Made by a program: the position numbers and the translations under genes
Shown: piece after piece, positions 52,133 to 61,593 of the stretch
How the letters are laid out: every line of letters starts with the position of its first letter
Position numbering within the stretch: position 1 is the stretch's first letter
The notes under the pieces: generated by a model
Seen by the model: only the letters and a program-made list of their open reading frames with translations
Told to the model about the DNA's origin: nothing
Database searches by the model: none
Source: Sphingobium subterraneum
Lineage (GTDB): Bacteria > Pseudomonadota > Alphaproteobacteria > Sphingomonadales > Sphingomonadaceae
NCBI RefSeq assembly: GCF_014199435.1
Contig: NZ_JACIJP010000004.1
Coordinates: forward strand, 62,001-126,000
Length of the DNA stretch: 64,000 bases
Direction of reading: 5' to 3'

Positions 52133-54061
52133 ATGGACCATCGCCCCACTACGCCCCTGCTTGATCAGGTGAACGTTCCCGCCGATCTGCGTGCATTGAA
52201 GCCCGAACAACTTCGCCAGCTTGCTGATGAACTGCGGCAGGAAACGATTTCGGCGGTGGGCGTCACCGGCGGCCATCTGGGTTCCGGTCTGGGTGTGGTA
52301 GAGCTGACGACCGCTATCCATTACGTCTTTAACACGCCGCAGGACAAGCTGGTGTGGGACGTCGGCCACCAATGCTATCCGCATAAGATTCTGACCGGCC
52401 GGCGCGACCGCATCCGTACACTGCGGCAGGGTGGGGGGCTGTCCGGCTTCACAAAGCGGTCCGAGAGCGAATATGATCCGTTCGGCGCTGCGCACAGCTC
52501 GACCTCTATCAGTGCTGCTCTGGGCTTTGCGATCGCCAATAAGATGCAGGGCCGCCCCGGCAAGGGCATCGCCGTCATCGGCGACGGCGCGATGTCGGCA
52601 GGCATGGCCTATGAGGCGATGAACAACGCGCGCGACGCGGGCAACCGCCTGGTTGTCATCCTCAACGACAACGACATGTCGATCGCCCCGCCGGTCGGTG
52701 GCCTGTCCGCCTACCTCGCCCGTTTGGTGTCGAGCCGGGAATTCCTGACCGTGCGTGACGTGCTGCGCAAGCTCGCCCGCAAGTTGCCCCGTCCGCTTCA
52801 TAGCGCTGCGAAGAAGACCGATGAATTCGCGCGCGGCATGGCGATGGGCGGCACCCTGTTCGAGGAACTGGGCTTCTATTATGTCGGGCCGGTCGACGGG
52901 CATAATCTCGATCAGCTTATCCCCGTGCTGGAAAATGTGCGCGACGCCGCCGAAGGGCCCTGCCTCGTCCATGTCGTCACGCAAAAGGGCAAGGGCTATG
53001 CCCCGGCGGAAAACGCCGCCGACAAATATCATGGCGTGCAGAAATTCGATGTCGTCACCGGTGCGCAGGCGAAGGCCCCGCCGGGACCGCCCAGCTACAC
53101 CAATGTCTTTGCCCAGGCGCTGATTGCCGAGGCCGCACGTGACCCGAAAGTCTGTGCCATCACAGCGGCCATGCCGTCCGGCACGGGTCTCGACAAATTC
53201 GCCGACGCTTATCCTGATCGAACTTTCGATGTCGGGATTGCGGAGCAGCATGCCGTCACCTTCGCGGCGGGCCTCGCAGCCGAGGGGATGCGCCCGTTCT
53301 GCGCGATCTACTCCACCTTCCTGCAGCGCGCTTACGATCAGGTCGTGCATGATGTGGCGATTCAGAATCTGCCGGTACGCTTCGCGATGGACCGCGCCGG
53401 TCTGGTGGGCGCGGACGGATCGACCCATGCGGGCAGCTTCGACATCACCTATCTCGCCACGCTGCCCAACATGGTGGTGATGGCGGCCGCCGACGAAGCC
53501 GAACTGGTCCACATGGTCCACACCTGCGCGCTGCACGACAGCGGGCCGATCGCGGTCCGCTATCCGCGCGGTAACGGTACGGGCGTTGCGCTGCCTGCCA
53601 CGCCGGAACGGCTCGAAATAGGCAAGGGCCGCATCGTGCGCGAAGGCAAGAAGGTCGCGATCCTCTCGCTGGGCACCCGTCTGGAGGAAGCGCTGAAGGC
53701 TGCCGATGCGCTCGACGCGCGCGGGCTTTCCACTACGGTTGCCGACCTGCGGTTCGCCAAGCCGCTGGACGAGGCGCTGATTCGCCGTCTGCTCACGATC
53801 CATGACGTTGCCGTGACGGTGGAAGAGGGCGCGATCGGCGGCCTTGGTGCTCATGTGCTGACGCTCGCCAGCGATGAAGGGCTGACCGACGCGGGGCTGA
53901 AGCTGCGCACGCTGCGCTTGCCCGACATCTTCCAGGATCAGGACAAGCCCGAGAAGCAATATGCCGACGCAGGGCTGGACGCCGCCGGGATCGTCACCAC
54001 TGTGCTCACCGCGCTGCGCCACAACAACACCGGCATCGAAGAAGCGGGAGCCCGCGCCTGA
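52133..54061 (+). CDS. dxs: 1-deoxy-D-xylulose-5-phosphate synthase
   Basis: The 642-residue transketolase-like enzyme has [27 protein letters not shown], the thiamine diphosphate motif [17 protein letters not shown] with NDNDMSI, and the Glu/His region [18 protein letters not shown]. It condenses pyruvate and glyceraldehyde-3-phosphate in the MEP isoprenoid pathway. ATG 52133 ([10 protein letters not shown]) is chosen over an upstream TTG. Confidence 0.97.
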   Translation: MDHRPTTPLLDQVNVPADLRALKPEQLRQLADELRQETISAVGVTGGHLGSGLGVVELTTAIHYVFNTPQDKLVWDVGHQCYPHKILTGRRDRIRTLRQGGGLSGFTKRSESEYDPFGAAHSSTSISAALGFAIANKMQGRPGKGIAVIGDGAMSAGMAYEAMNNARDAGNRLVVILNDNDMSIAPPVGGLSAYLARLVSSREFLTVRDVLRKLARKLPRPLHSAAKKTDEFARGMAMGGTLFEELGFYYVGPVDGHNLDQLIPVLENVRDAAEGPCLVHVVTQKGKGYAPAENAADKYHGVQKFDVVTGAQAKAPPGPPSYTNVFAQALIAEAARDPKVCAITAAMPSGTGLDKFADAYPDRTFDVGIAEQHAVTFAAGLAAEGMRPFCAIYSTFLQRAYDQVVHDVAIQNLPVRFAMDRAGLVGADGSTHAGSFDITYLATLPNMVVMAAADEAELVHMVHTCALHDSGPIAVRYPRGNGTGVALPATPERLEIGKGRIVREGKKVAILSLGTRLEEALKAADALDARGLSTTVADLRFAKPLDEALIRRLLTIHDVAVTVEEGAIGGLGAHVLTLASDEGLTDAGLKLRTLRLPDIFQDQDKPEKQYADAGLDAAGIVTTVLTALRHNNTGIEEAGARA

Positions 54062-54074
54062 TCGGCGACCGCAC

Positions 54075-54599
54075 ATGCTGAACACCCTGCGTACCGTCGT
54101 CCGTTTCTGGCTTAGTCGGTTGGAACGTTGCACCGGCCGTTCTCTGTTGCCCGCCCGGGTGGAAGCGATCACCAACTATCACCGGATCGACGACCGGCTC
54201 GCGACGGGTGGTCAGCCGAATGTGGCGCAGATTGATGCGATCGCGAAAGCCGGTTATCGCACGGTCATCAATCTCGCCCCCTCTTCCTCCCCCAATGCGC
54301 TCCCGGACGAGCAGGCGCTCATTGAAGCGGCGGGGATGGCCTATATCCACATTCCCGTCGTTTGGGCGGATCCGACGCAAGCGGATTTCGACCGCTTCTG
54401 TACGGTGATGGCCGAACATTCCGGCGAGCGCGTATTCGTCCATTGTGCCGCCAACATGCGAGTCTCCGCATTCATCTATCGCTATCGTCGGGACGTGCTG
54501 CGCGAGGTTGATGCGATCGCGCGCGCCGATCTCCATCGCCTGTGGCAACCGACCGGCGTGTGGGCAGAATTCATCGCGCTTCGCGGCTCGTCGCAATGA
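54075..54599 (+). CDS. protein tyrosine phosphatase-like protein with CX4R loop
   Basis: The 174-residue product has YHRIDDRLATGGQPNVAQIDAIAKAGYRTVINL and the catalytic-loop region VFVHCAANMRVSAF. Cysteine and arginine are separated by four residues, not the canonical five of CX5R, so activity may be altered; similar short loops occur in this family. It overlaps nadD by 4 nt. Confidence 0.75.
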   Translation: MLNTLRTVVRFWLSRLERCTGRSLLPARVEAITNYHRIDDRLATGGQPNVAQIDAIAKAGYRTVINLAPSSSPNALPDEQALIEAAGMAYIHIPVVWADPTQADFDRFCTVMAEHSGERVFVHCAANMRVSAFIYRYRRDVLREVDAIARADLHRLWQPTGVWAEFIALRGSSQ

Positions 54600-55291
54600 G
54601 CAGCGCGCGCCGCATCGGCCTGCTCGGCGGATCGTTCAACCCGGCGCATGGCGCGCACCGGGCAATCTCGTTGTTCGCGTTACAGGCGCTGGCGCTCGAT
54701 GAAGTCTGGTGGCTGGTCTCTCCCGGAAATCCGCTGAAACCCGGCAAGGACATGGCGCCGTTGCCTGCTCGACTCGCCCGCGCCCGCGCGGTCGCGCGCC
54801 GTGCGCCAATACGCGCAACTGCGATCGAGGCGCAGCTTGGCACGCGCTACACCGTCGACACGCTGCGCGCGCTCCAGCGTCGTTACCCCCGCAAGCGCTT
54901 CATTTGGCTGATGGGCGGCGACAACGAACAGCAGTTCGGCCAGTGGAAGGACTGGCGCGGCATAGCCCGCACCATGCCCATTGCCGTGATCGCCCGTCCG
55001 GGCTATGATGGGCGCGTTCAGGGTTCATCGGCCATGAACTGGCTGCGGCGCTTCGTCCGGCCCGCGCGCCATTGCAGGAACTGGACGGACTGGAGACCGC
55101 CGGCGCTCGTGCATTTGCGCTTTCGCCCTGATCCACGATCGGCGACCCTGCTCCGGCAGGCGGACCCCCTCTGGCATCGCGAATATGATGGGGTGTGGGT
55201 GCGCGATCCGCTCACCCATGCCCTTGTAACGCCGGTTTCCGGCACCATGTCCGGGAATGCCCCGGCCAACCACAGGAGTGACATTGACTAG
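54596..55291 (+). CDS. nadD: nicotinate-nucleotide adenylyltransferase
   Basis: The 231-residue nucleotidyltransferase has GLLGGSFNPAHGAHR (the HxxH ATP site) and a C-terminal RSATLLR that corresponds to the family's ISSTxIR. It makes nicotinic acid adenine dinucleotide. ATG 54596 overlaps the upstream stop as ATGA; it overlaps rsfS by 8 nt at the other end. The nadD-rsfS-rlmH order is standard. Confidence 0.93.
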   Translation: MSSARRIGLLGGSFNPAHGAHRAISLFALQALALDEVWWLVSPGNPLKPGKDMAPLPARLARARAVARRAPIRATAIEAQLGTRYTVDTLRALQRRYPRKRFIWLMGGDNEQQFGQWKDWRGIARTMPIAVIARPGYDGRVQGSSAMNWLRRFVRPARHCRNWTDWRPPALVHLRFRPDPRSATLLRQADPLWHREYDGVWVRDPLTHALVTPVSGTMSGNAPANHRSDID

Positions 55292-55706
55292 CGCCCAACC
55301 CGCCGCTCACCCGGCACCCACGGCTTCCCCGGCCCGCGCACCCGCTGCGCAAGACGATTCGGTCGCCGCCCTGCACGCCCTCGTGCTGCAATCGCTCGAC
55401 GACGATCAGGCGCAGGAAATGGTCACCATCCCGCTCGAAGGCAAAAGCAGCATCGCCGATCATATGGTGATAGCGAGCGGCCGTTCGTCGCGGCAGGTCG
55501 CGACCATGGCGCAGAAGCTCGCCGAACGGATCAAGCGCGAGACCGGCCGCATCGCGCGGATCGAGGGACTGCCCGTCGCCGACTGGGTGCTGGTCGATGC
55601 GGGCGATGTCATTGTCCATCTTTTCCGCCCGGAAGTGCGCAGCTTCTACAATCTCGAACGCATGTGGGGCTTCGTCGACGACGCGCCGGGGGCGGTTGCG
55701 AATTGA
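55284..55706 (+). CDS. rsfS: ribosomal silencing factor RsfS
   Basis: The 140-residue product has QAQEMVTIPLEGKSSIADHM, VIASGRSSRQVATMAQKL, DWVLVDAGDVIVHLFRPEVR and YNLERMWG. RsfS binds L14 and blocks subunit joining in stationary phase. TTG 55284 has AGGAG 5 nt upstream and is preferred; ATG 55257 would extend 27 nt without a good ribosome site. Confidence 0.93.
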   Translation: MTSAQPAAHPAPTASPARAPAAQDDSVAALHALVLQSLDDDQAQEMVTIPLEGKSSIADHMVIASGRSSRQVATMAQKLAERIKRETGRIARIEGLPVADWVLVDAGDVIVHLFRPEVRSFYNLERMWGFVDDAPGAVAN

Positions 55707-55714
55707 ATCCAAGC

Positions 55715-55794
55715 CCCGTTCGGGCTGAGCCTGACGAAGCCCTGTACTTTCTGACACGAGAAGTGCAGCCCTTCGACAAGCTCAGGGCGAACGG
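55715..55794. repeat. family-A inverted repeat pair between rsfS and rlmH
   Basis: Left arm GGGCTGAGCCTGACGAAG, right arm CTTCGACAAGCTCAGGGC. It ends 17 nt before the rlmH start, within the operon leader. Confidence 0.85.
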
Positions 55795-55811
55795 TAAGGA
55801 GAGCAGGGGGC

Positions 55812-56234
55812 ATGCTGCTGCACATCATTGCGCGGGGCAAGATCGGCCGCTCGCCTGAAAGCGAACTCGTTGACCGCTATCTGAAGCGCGTCACTTGGCC
55901 CACCCGCATCACCGAACTGCCTGACACCGGCGGCAAGGTTCCTCCGCCCACCACTCCCTCCGTCACGGTGCTGCTCGATGAAAAGGGGCAACAGCTCACC
56001 TCGATGGAACTGGCCCGTCGCATGGAGCAATGGCGCGATACGGGAATGCGCGAGTGCCGCTTCCTGATCGGCGCAGCGGATGGCTTCGGGGACGCCGAGC
56101 GAGCGGGGGCCGACCTTCTTATTGCCTTCGGTCGTATGACCTGGCCGCACATGATGGCGCGCGCCATGCTCGCCGAACAACTCTGGCGCGCAACAAGCAT
56201 CCTTGCCAACCACCCCTATCATCGCGAAGGATGA
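55812..56234 (+). CDS. rlmH: 23S rRNA (pseudouridine-1915-N3)-methyltransferase RlmH
   Basis: The 140-residue SPOUT enzyme has LLDEKGQQLTSMELARRM, FLIGAADGFG and PHMMARAMLAEQLWRATSILANHPYHREG at the knot and C-terminus. It methylates pseudouridine 1915. Four nt separate it from the EnvC-like gene. Confidence 0.96.
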   Translation: MLLHIIARGKIGRSPESELVDRYLKRVTWPTRITELPDTGGKVPPPTTPSVTVLLDEKGQQLTSMELARRMEQWRDTGMRECRFLIGAADGFGDAERAGADLLIAFGRMTWPHMMARAMLAEQLWRATSILANHPYHREG

Positions 56235-56238
56235 TACG

Positions 56239-57462
56239 ATGCGGGGCGGGTGGATCTTGGCGGGCGGACTGGCGGGCAGCGCACTGCTCGGCTGTGCCGC
56301 GCTCGCGCAGGATATCGTCACCACCGGCCACGCCACCAGCATCGCGCGGGAACAGCAGGCGCTGCGCGACGCCAACGGGCAGGGCCGTGAAGCCCGCGCC
56401 CGCGCTCTGCGTCTTGATGCGCAGGCCAAGCGGGCCACCGCGCAGGCCGATCGCGCCCGCGCGCAGGCCGCAGCGCTCGCTGCCCGCATCCAGGAAAGCG
56501 AAGCCGCCATCCGCGCCGGGCAGGCGCGCATTTTCATCATCAACCGGCTGACCGCGCAGCAGGCCGCCCGCCTCGCCACGCAACAAGGACCAATCGTGCG
56601 CCTCACCGCGGCATTGCAAAGCCTTGCCCGCCGTCCTCCGGTGCTTGCGCTGCTCCAGCCGGGCAGCATGAGCGACGCGGTGCACATGCGCTCTGTTCTC
56701 GCCGTCACCCTGCCGGAGATCGAGCGCCGCACCGCGGGCCTTCGCGCCGAACTCGCCCGCAGCCGTCAGTTGCGCGCGATGGCGGTGCAGGCGAACGACG
56801 CCCTGGGGGCCAGTCAGCGCGCGCTCGCCAGCCAGCAGCAGCAGCTCCGCCGCATCGAGACCGAACGCCGCCTCGCGGCGCGTGGCCTGTCCTCCAACGC
56901 CACACTCGAAACCGAACGCGCTATCGCGCTGGGCGAGAAAGCGCGCGACATCGCGGAACTCATGGATACGCTGGAGGACGCAGGCGCGGTGCGAGACGAC
57001 CTCATCAGCCTGCCCGGCCCGGAACTGCGTCCCGATCGCCCCGGCAGTACGGCCACGCCCTCGGGCGAGGTGCGGGTCACGAACAACCGCGCCCCGGCCT
57101 ATCGTCTGCCGCTGGTCGGCGCGCTGGTTACCGGAATGGGGGAAATGTCCGACAGCGGTATCCGCGCGCGGGGCCTCACCATCGCTGCGCAGCCCGGCGC
57201 GCAGGTTGTTGCACCGGCCGGCGGTCATGTCGCCTTCGCGGGTTTTTACCGAGGCTTCGGCCAGATTGTTATCATCGACCATGGGCAGGGCTGGACCAGC
57301 CTTGTCACCAATCTTGGCCGCCTGTCGGTCGCGGCGGGGCAGGGTGTGGCGCAGGGCGACCCGATCGGCACCGCGACGACGGCCGTTGCCCCGTCCGTCA
57401 CGGTCGAATTGCGGCGGCAGGGGCGGCCTGTGGATATCGTCGCGATGCTGGGCGCGCGGTAA
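56239..57462 (+). CDS. EnvC-like amidase activator (degenerate LytM/M23)
   Basis: The 407-residue product has a signal peptide ending CAALAQD, a long coiled coil (about 30-270) and a C-terminal LytM domain. The zinc ligands of active M23 peptidases are missing: RARGLTIAAQPG replaces the H...D motif and SLVTNLG the HxH strand, while VIIDHGQG is kept. That is the pattern of EnvC, which activates cell-division amidases without cutting itself. ctpA follows. Confidence 0.88.
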   Translation: MRGGWILAGGLAGSALLGCAALAQDIVTTGHATSIAREQQALRDANGQGREARARALRLDAQAKRATAQADRARAQAAALAARIQESEAAIRAGQARIFIINRLTAQQAARLATQQGPIVRLTAALQSLARRPPVLALLQPGSMSDAVHMRSVLAVTLPEIERRTAGLRAELARSRQLRAMAVQANDALGASQRALASQQQQLRRIETERRLAARGLSSNATLETERAIALGEKARDIAELMDTLEDAGAVRDDLISLPGPELRPDRPGSTATPSGEVRVTNNRAPAYRLPLVGALVTGMGEMSDSGIRARGLTIAAQPGAQVVAPAGGHVAFAGFYRGFGQIVIIDHGQGWTSLVTNLGRLSVAAGQGVAQGDPIGTATTAVAPSVTVELRRQGRPVDIVAMLGAR

Positions 57463-57481
57463 GGGTATAGGCCTACGCTAC

Positions 57482-57562
57482 CCCGTTCGGGCTGAGCTTG
57501 TCGAAGCCTCGTATTTTTCTTCAAAGTAAGTGCAACCCTTCGACAGGCTCAGGGCGAACGGG
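57482..57562. repeat. family-A inverted repeat pair between envC-like and ctpA
   Basis: Left arm GGGCTGAGCTTGTCGAAG, right arm CTTCGACAGGCTCAGGGC. It lies about 100 nt before the ctpA start. Confidence 0.85.
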
Positions 57563-57660
57563 TATTTTTGATTCGGAGTGGAATCTCCAAACTCCCGCTT
57601 TGCGCCCGCGCGTTTATGTCCCTATATTGGCGCGCAGATCGTCATCAGGACCACCGCTTC

Positions 57661-59019
57661 ATGAAATCCGTGCTGCTTCGTAATGCTATTGCTCTGGGCG
57701 CGCTGGCGCTGATACCCGCGACCACCGCCGCGCTCGCCGAAGCGGAGGGCAACAGCTATGCCGCGCTCGACGAGTTCATGGATGTGTTCCAGAAGGTCCG
57801 CAGCGACTATGTTGAGAAGGTCGATGACGAGACGCTGATCAAGGGCGCGATTTCCGGCATGCTCGCCAGCCTTGACCCGCACAGCAGCTTCCTCGACACC
57901 AATGATTTCGCCAATCTGCGCACCCAGACGGAGGGCAGCTATGGCGGTCTGGGGCTCTCCGTCACGATGGAGGACAGCGCGGTCAAGGTCATCGCGCCGA
58001 CCGAGGATACCCCCGCGTTCCGCGCCGGGATCAAGGCGGGCGACTATATCACCCATCTCGATGGCGAGCTGATCTATGGCGGTACTCTCGATGAAGCGGT
58101 GCAGAAGATGCGCGGCAAGCCTGGCACGCCTATCAAGCTCACCATCGTACGCCCCGGCCGCGACAAGCCGATCGAGGTGACGCTGGTTCGGGAGATCATC
58201 GATATCAAGCCTGTCAAATGGCAGGTGAAGGACAATATCGGCGTCATCAAGATCATCAGCTTTTCCAATCAGACCGGCGCGGATGTGAAATCGGCGATCA
58301 ACAGCATCAACAAGTCGCTGGGCCGCAGGCCGGTCGGCTATGTGCTCGACTTGCGGTCCAACCCTGGCGGCCTGCTCGACGAAGCTGTGTCGGTGTCCGA
58401 CGTGTTCCTCGAACGCGGCGAGATCGTGTCCCAGCGCGGACGGCAGAAGGGCGACATCGAGCGCTATTACGCGAAATCGGGTGACGATACGCAGGGAGCG
58501 CCGGTCATTGTGCTGGTCGACAACGGATCGGCCTCAGCATCGGAAATCGTCGCGGGCGCCCTGCAGGATCAGCATCGCGGACTTGTCATGGGCGAACGGA
58601 GCTTCGGCAAGGGCAGCGTGCAGACGCTGCTGCCGCTCTCCGCCACCACCGCGCTGCGCCTCACCACTGCGCGCTATTACACGCCATCGGGCCGCAGTGT
58701 TCAGGAAGGTGGGATCAAGCCCGACATCCGCGTGCCGCAGATTTCCGATCCTGACTACAAGACGCGCCCCAAATTCCGCGAAAGCGACCTGCGCCGCCAC
58801 CTGATCAACGAGATCAAGGCCAACGACCCGACGCTGGAAGAGGACGCCAAGGAAGATCCCCGCTTCGCGATGACTACCGAAGAGCTGAAGAAGAAGGGCA
58901 TCGACGACTTCCAACTCTGGTACGCGACCCAGACGATCGGCCGCCTCGCCACCACGCCGGTGCCTGCTGCTAAAACGGCTGGAACCAAGGGCGCGGCGAA
59001 GAAGGTCGCATCGCGCTGA
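57661..59019 (+). CDS. ctpA: C-terminal processing protease CtpA (peptidase S41)
   Basis: The 452-residue product has a signal or anchor sequence, an S41 N-terminal domain, a PDZ domain (about 100-185, GLGLSVTMEDSAVKVIAP), and the protease core with catalytic Ser near 292 in NGSASASEIV and Lys near 317 in GKGSVQ. It removes C-terminal tails from periplasmic proteins and controls cell-wall hydrolases. The EnvC-CtpA pairing is common. ATG 57661 is the start. The tail is Lys/Ala-rich. Confidence 0.95.
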   Translation: MKSVLLRNAIALGALALIPATTAALAEAEGNSYAALDEFMDVFQKVRSDYVEKVDDETLIKGAISGMLASLDPHSSFLDTNDFANLRTQTEGSYGGLGLSVTMEDSAVKVIAPTEDTPAFRAGIKAGDYITHLDGELIYGGTLDEAVQKMRGKPGTPIKLTIVRPGRDKPIEVTLVREIIDIKPVKWQVKDNIGVIKIISFSNQTGADVKSAINSINKSLGRRPVGYVLDLRSNPGGLLDEAVSVSDVFLERGEIVSQRGRQKGDIERYYAKSGDDTQGAPVIVLVDNGSASASEIVAGALQDQHRGLVMGERSFGKGSVQTLLPLSATTALRLTTARYYTPSGRSVQEGGIKPDIRVPQISDPDYKTRPKFRESDLRRHLINEIKANDPTLEEDAKEDPRFAMTTEELKKKGIDDFQLWYATQTIGRLATTPVPAAKTAGTKGAAKKVASR

Positions 59020-59072
59020 ACGTCATGCCAGCGTGGGCTGGCACATCGGGCATTAATGCCCGCGTCAACCAG

Positions 59073-59150
59073 CCGTTCGCCCTGAGCCCGTCGAAGGGCC
59101 GTACTGTTCTTTAGGAAGGACTCGGCTTCGACAAGCTCAGCCCGAACGGG
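59073..59150. repeat. family-A inverted repeat pair between ctpA and rlmN
   Basis: Left arm CCCTGAGCCCGTCGAAGGGC, right arm GGCTTCGACAAGCTCAGCCC, inverted relative to the copy at 57482. It lies between convergent genes. Confidence 0.85.
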
Positions 59151-59209
59151 GGTGGGAGCCAGCCGGAGTTATGGGCCTGAGATACCAACCTGCGCTGGTA
59201 TGACAAAGG

Positions 59210-60454
59210 TCACCCCAACGCCGCCTGCTTTTCCTCCGCCAGTCGGTCCAGCTCCGCGCGGCTCATTTTCTGCGCCTGCGTCTTCAGTTGCCCGCACGCC
59301 GCCGAGATGTCGCGCCCGCGGGGAGTGCGCACCGGGGCGCTGATCCCGCTTTCGAAGATGATCTCGGAAAAGCGTTTCACCCGTTCGGGGCTGGAACATT
59401 CGTAGATCGCGCCCGGCCACGGGTTGAACGGGATCAGGTTGACCTTAGCGGGCAGCTTGTAATGGCGGATCAGCCGCACCAGCTCGCGCGCGTCGGCATC
59501 GCTGTCGTTTTTGTCCTTCAGCATCACATATTCGAAGGTAATGCGCCGCGCGTTGTTCGCCTTGGGATAATCGGCGCACGCCTGCAGCAGCTCCTCAATC
59601 CCGTATTTGCGGTTGATGGGGACGATCTCGTCGCGGACTTCCTTGGTCACCGCATGAAGCGAGACGGCGAGGTTGACGCCGATTTCTTCGGCCGCGCGCG
59701 CCATCATCGGCACCACGCCGCTGGTCGACAGCGTGATGCGCCGCTTGCTGAGCGATAGTCCGTCGCCGTCCATCACGACCTTTAGCGCGTCGCGGACATT
59801 CTCGAAATTGTAGAGCGGCTCGCCCATGCCCATCATCACGATGTTGGTCAGCATCCGGCCATCGGCGGTGTATTGGGGGGCGTCGTCATCGTCCTCGTCG
59901 GTCCCCGCCGCCATCGTGCCTTTCGGCCATTCCCCCAGCGCGTCGCGCGCCAGCATGACTTGCCCGACGATCTCGCCCGGTGTCAGGTTGCGCACCAGCC
60001 GCATCGTGCCGGTGTGGCAGAACCGGCAGTTGAGCGTGCAGCCGACCTGGCTCGACACGCAGAGCGTCCCCCGGTCCGCATCGGGGATAAACACCATCTC
60101 GTAATCCTGCCCATCGTCGGAGCGCAGGAGCCATTTCCGCGTGCCATCGCTCGACACCTGCGCCTCGACCACCTGCGGCCGCCCGATGACGAAGCGTTCC
60201 GCCATCCACCCGCGCATCGGCTTGGCAAGATCGGTCATCCTCTCGAAGTCCGTTTCACCGCGATGATAGAGCCAGTGGAACAGCTGTTTCGCGCGCAGCT
60301 TCGCTTGCTTCGGCTCCAGTCCCTTGTCCTCCAGCTCCGCACGGATCTGCTCGCGTGACAGTCCGAGCAGGTCGCTGCGTCCATCGGCGCGGGGGGTAAT
60401 CGTGCGGGGCACGGGAACTGGATCGATATGACCGGGTATTTGCATGGTGGGCAT
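59210..60454 (-). CDS. rlmN: dual-specificity 23S rRNA/tRNA adenine-C2 methyltransferase RlmN
   Basis: The 414-residue radical SAM enzyme has the cluster motif [34 protein letters not shown] and the methyl-carrying cysteine in DISAACGQL. It methylates A2503 of 23S rRNA and A37 of tRNAs. ATG 60454 ([13 protein letters not shown]) or ATG 60445 are both possible. An Asp-rich insertion (EDDDD) lies mid-protein. Confidence 0.96.
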   Translation of the reverse strand: MPTMQIPGHIDPVPVPRTITPRADGRSDLLGLSREQIRAELEDKGLEPKQAKLRAKQLFHWLYHRGETDFERMTDLAKPMRGWMAERFVIGRPQVVEAQVSSDGTRKWLLRSDDGQDYEMVFIPDADRGTLCVSSQVGCTLNCRFCHTGTMRLVRNLTPGEIVGQVMLARDALGEWPKGTMAAGTDEDDDDAPQYTADGRMLTNIVMMGMGEPLYNFENVRDALKVVMDGDGLSLSKRRITLSTSGVVPMMARAAEEIGVNLAVSLHAVTKEVRDEIVPINRKYGIEELLQACADYPKANNARRITFEYVMLKDKNDSDADARELVRLIRHYKLPAKVNLIPFNPWPGAIYECSSPERVKRFSEIIFESGISAPVRTPRGRDISAACGQLKTQAQKMSRAELDRLAEEKQAALG

Positions 60455-60508
60455 ATAGAAGCGCGGAAGCCAACCCGCCACCCCTTTCACCCGTTGAAGG
60501 AAAGCCGC

Positions 60509-60919
60509 ATGGATCGTTTCTTCACCCGCATCTCCACCGCTGTGTCTTCTGCCGTAGGCCAGCCCTGGGCGTTTATCGTCGCGCTGTTGTTCATTATCGT
60601 CTGGGCGCTGTCAGGCCCGCTGTTCGGCTTTTCGGATACGTGGCAGCTGGTGGTCAACACATCGACCACGATTGTTACCTTCCTGATGGTGTTCGTCATC
60701 CAGAACAGCACCAACCGGGATGCCGCCGCGATGCAGGCGAAACTCGACGAACTGATCCGCGCCGATGATGACGCGCGCGACGCCTTCATCGGCATCGAGC
60801 ATATGACGGACGCGCAGCTCTGCAAGATTCGCGAGGCGCTGGAGAAGGAGGTGCAGGCCCGCGCCGAAGAGGCCGATGTCGCGCGCGACGCCGTGTCCCG
60901 CCTGATCCGCCGGTTTTAA
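60509..60919 (+). CDS. small membrane protein, low-affinity iron permease family
   Basis: The 136-residue product has two membrane helices (about 22-40 and 50-72), the family pattern [23 protein letters not shown] and a charged helical tail. Such proteins are annotated as low-affinity iron permeases from similarity to yeast Fet4, without firm functional proof in bacteria. Its stop shares TTAA with the convergent gene. Confidence 0.75.
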   Translation: MDRFFTRISTAVSSAVGQPWAFIVALLFIIVWALSGPLFGFSDTWQLVVNTSTTIVTFLMVFVIQNSTNRDAAAMQAKLDELIRADDDARDAFIGIEHMTDAQLCKIREALEKEVQARAEEADVARDAVSRLIRRF

Positions 60920-61404
60920 CCCCCCGCGCAGCCGATCGCCGCCGCGTCCATCGCCGTGGCCGCGCCGCGCAGCGTGTAGGTATCGGCAAAGCCACGACCG
61001 TCACGCCCAGTCGCCGCCACGCTCATGCTCTTGGCGCTGCGCATCGCGGCGAGGATGGCGGCATCAGCCCGCTTGTCCGGCGCCCAGGCATCGGCATTGC
61101 CCGCCACAAGCGCAAAGCGCCGGTCGCCGATGCTCAGCGTCGTCTGGGTATTGGGCGCGCGCTGGCGCGACAGCCGGATGTGAATCTGACCGCGCACGCC
61201 CTTGCGCGGCCATGTGCCGACGCTGGCAAAGGGACGCCACGCCGCTGAGGTTGACGCTTGTGCGGGCGCGGCAATCGCGTAGCAGCGCGGTACGGACGCA
61301 TCGCGGAACGCCGCCCAGCGGTCGAACACGCCGAGCGAATCGCGCGCCGAAGCGCTTCCCACCGGGACGAGAAGCACTATCAGGAACAGAGGGACCGCCT
61401 TCAT
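60916..61404 (-). CDS. secreted protein of unknown function
   Basis: The 162-residue product has a signal peptide ending SASARDS, a beta-rich mature part with conserved-looking TTLSIGDRRFALVAGNADAW and GFADTYTLRGAATAMDAAAI, and two cysteines. It faintly resembles IalB-type invasion-associated proteins; I do not assign it. GGAGG lies too close to ATG 61404, so the ATG at 61431 is a possible alternative. Confidence 0.6.
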   Translation of the reverse strand: MKAVPLFLIVLLVPVGSASARDSLGVFDRWAAFRDASVPRCYAIAAPAQASTSAAWRPFASVGTWPRKGVRGQIHIRLSRQRAPNTQTTLSIGDRRFALVAGNADAWAPDKRADAAILAAMRSAKSMSVAATGRDGRGFADTYTLRGAATAMDAAAIGCAGG

Positions 61405-61593
61405 TCCTCCCGGCAAAGCGCACATCGTCATGATTTGCAAGCATGGCGCACGTCTATCCACAAGGAATCTGCCTCTCCCGCTTGCAGCCGCGCGGATTGT
61501 TGTTCATGAAGACAGCGCAGGAAATAGCCCCCCGATCCGAGAATCGGGTTCCACAGGGTACAGGCCATTGGGTACAGGGAAGCGGGACTAAGA

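Noticed and set aside
52103-54175. A 690-codon minus-strand open frame
   Set aside because: Antisense shadow of dxs.
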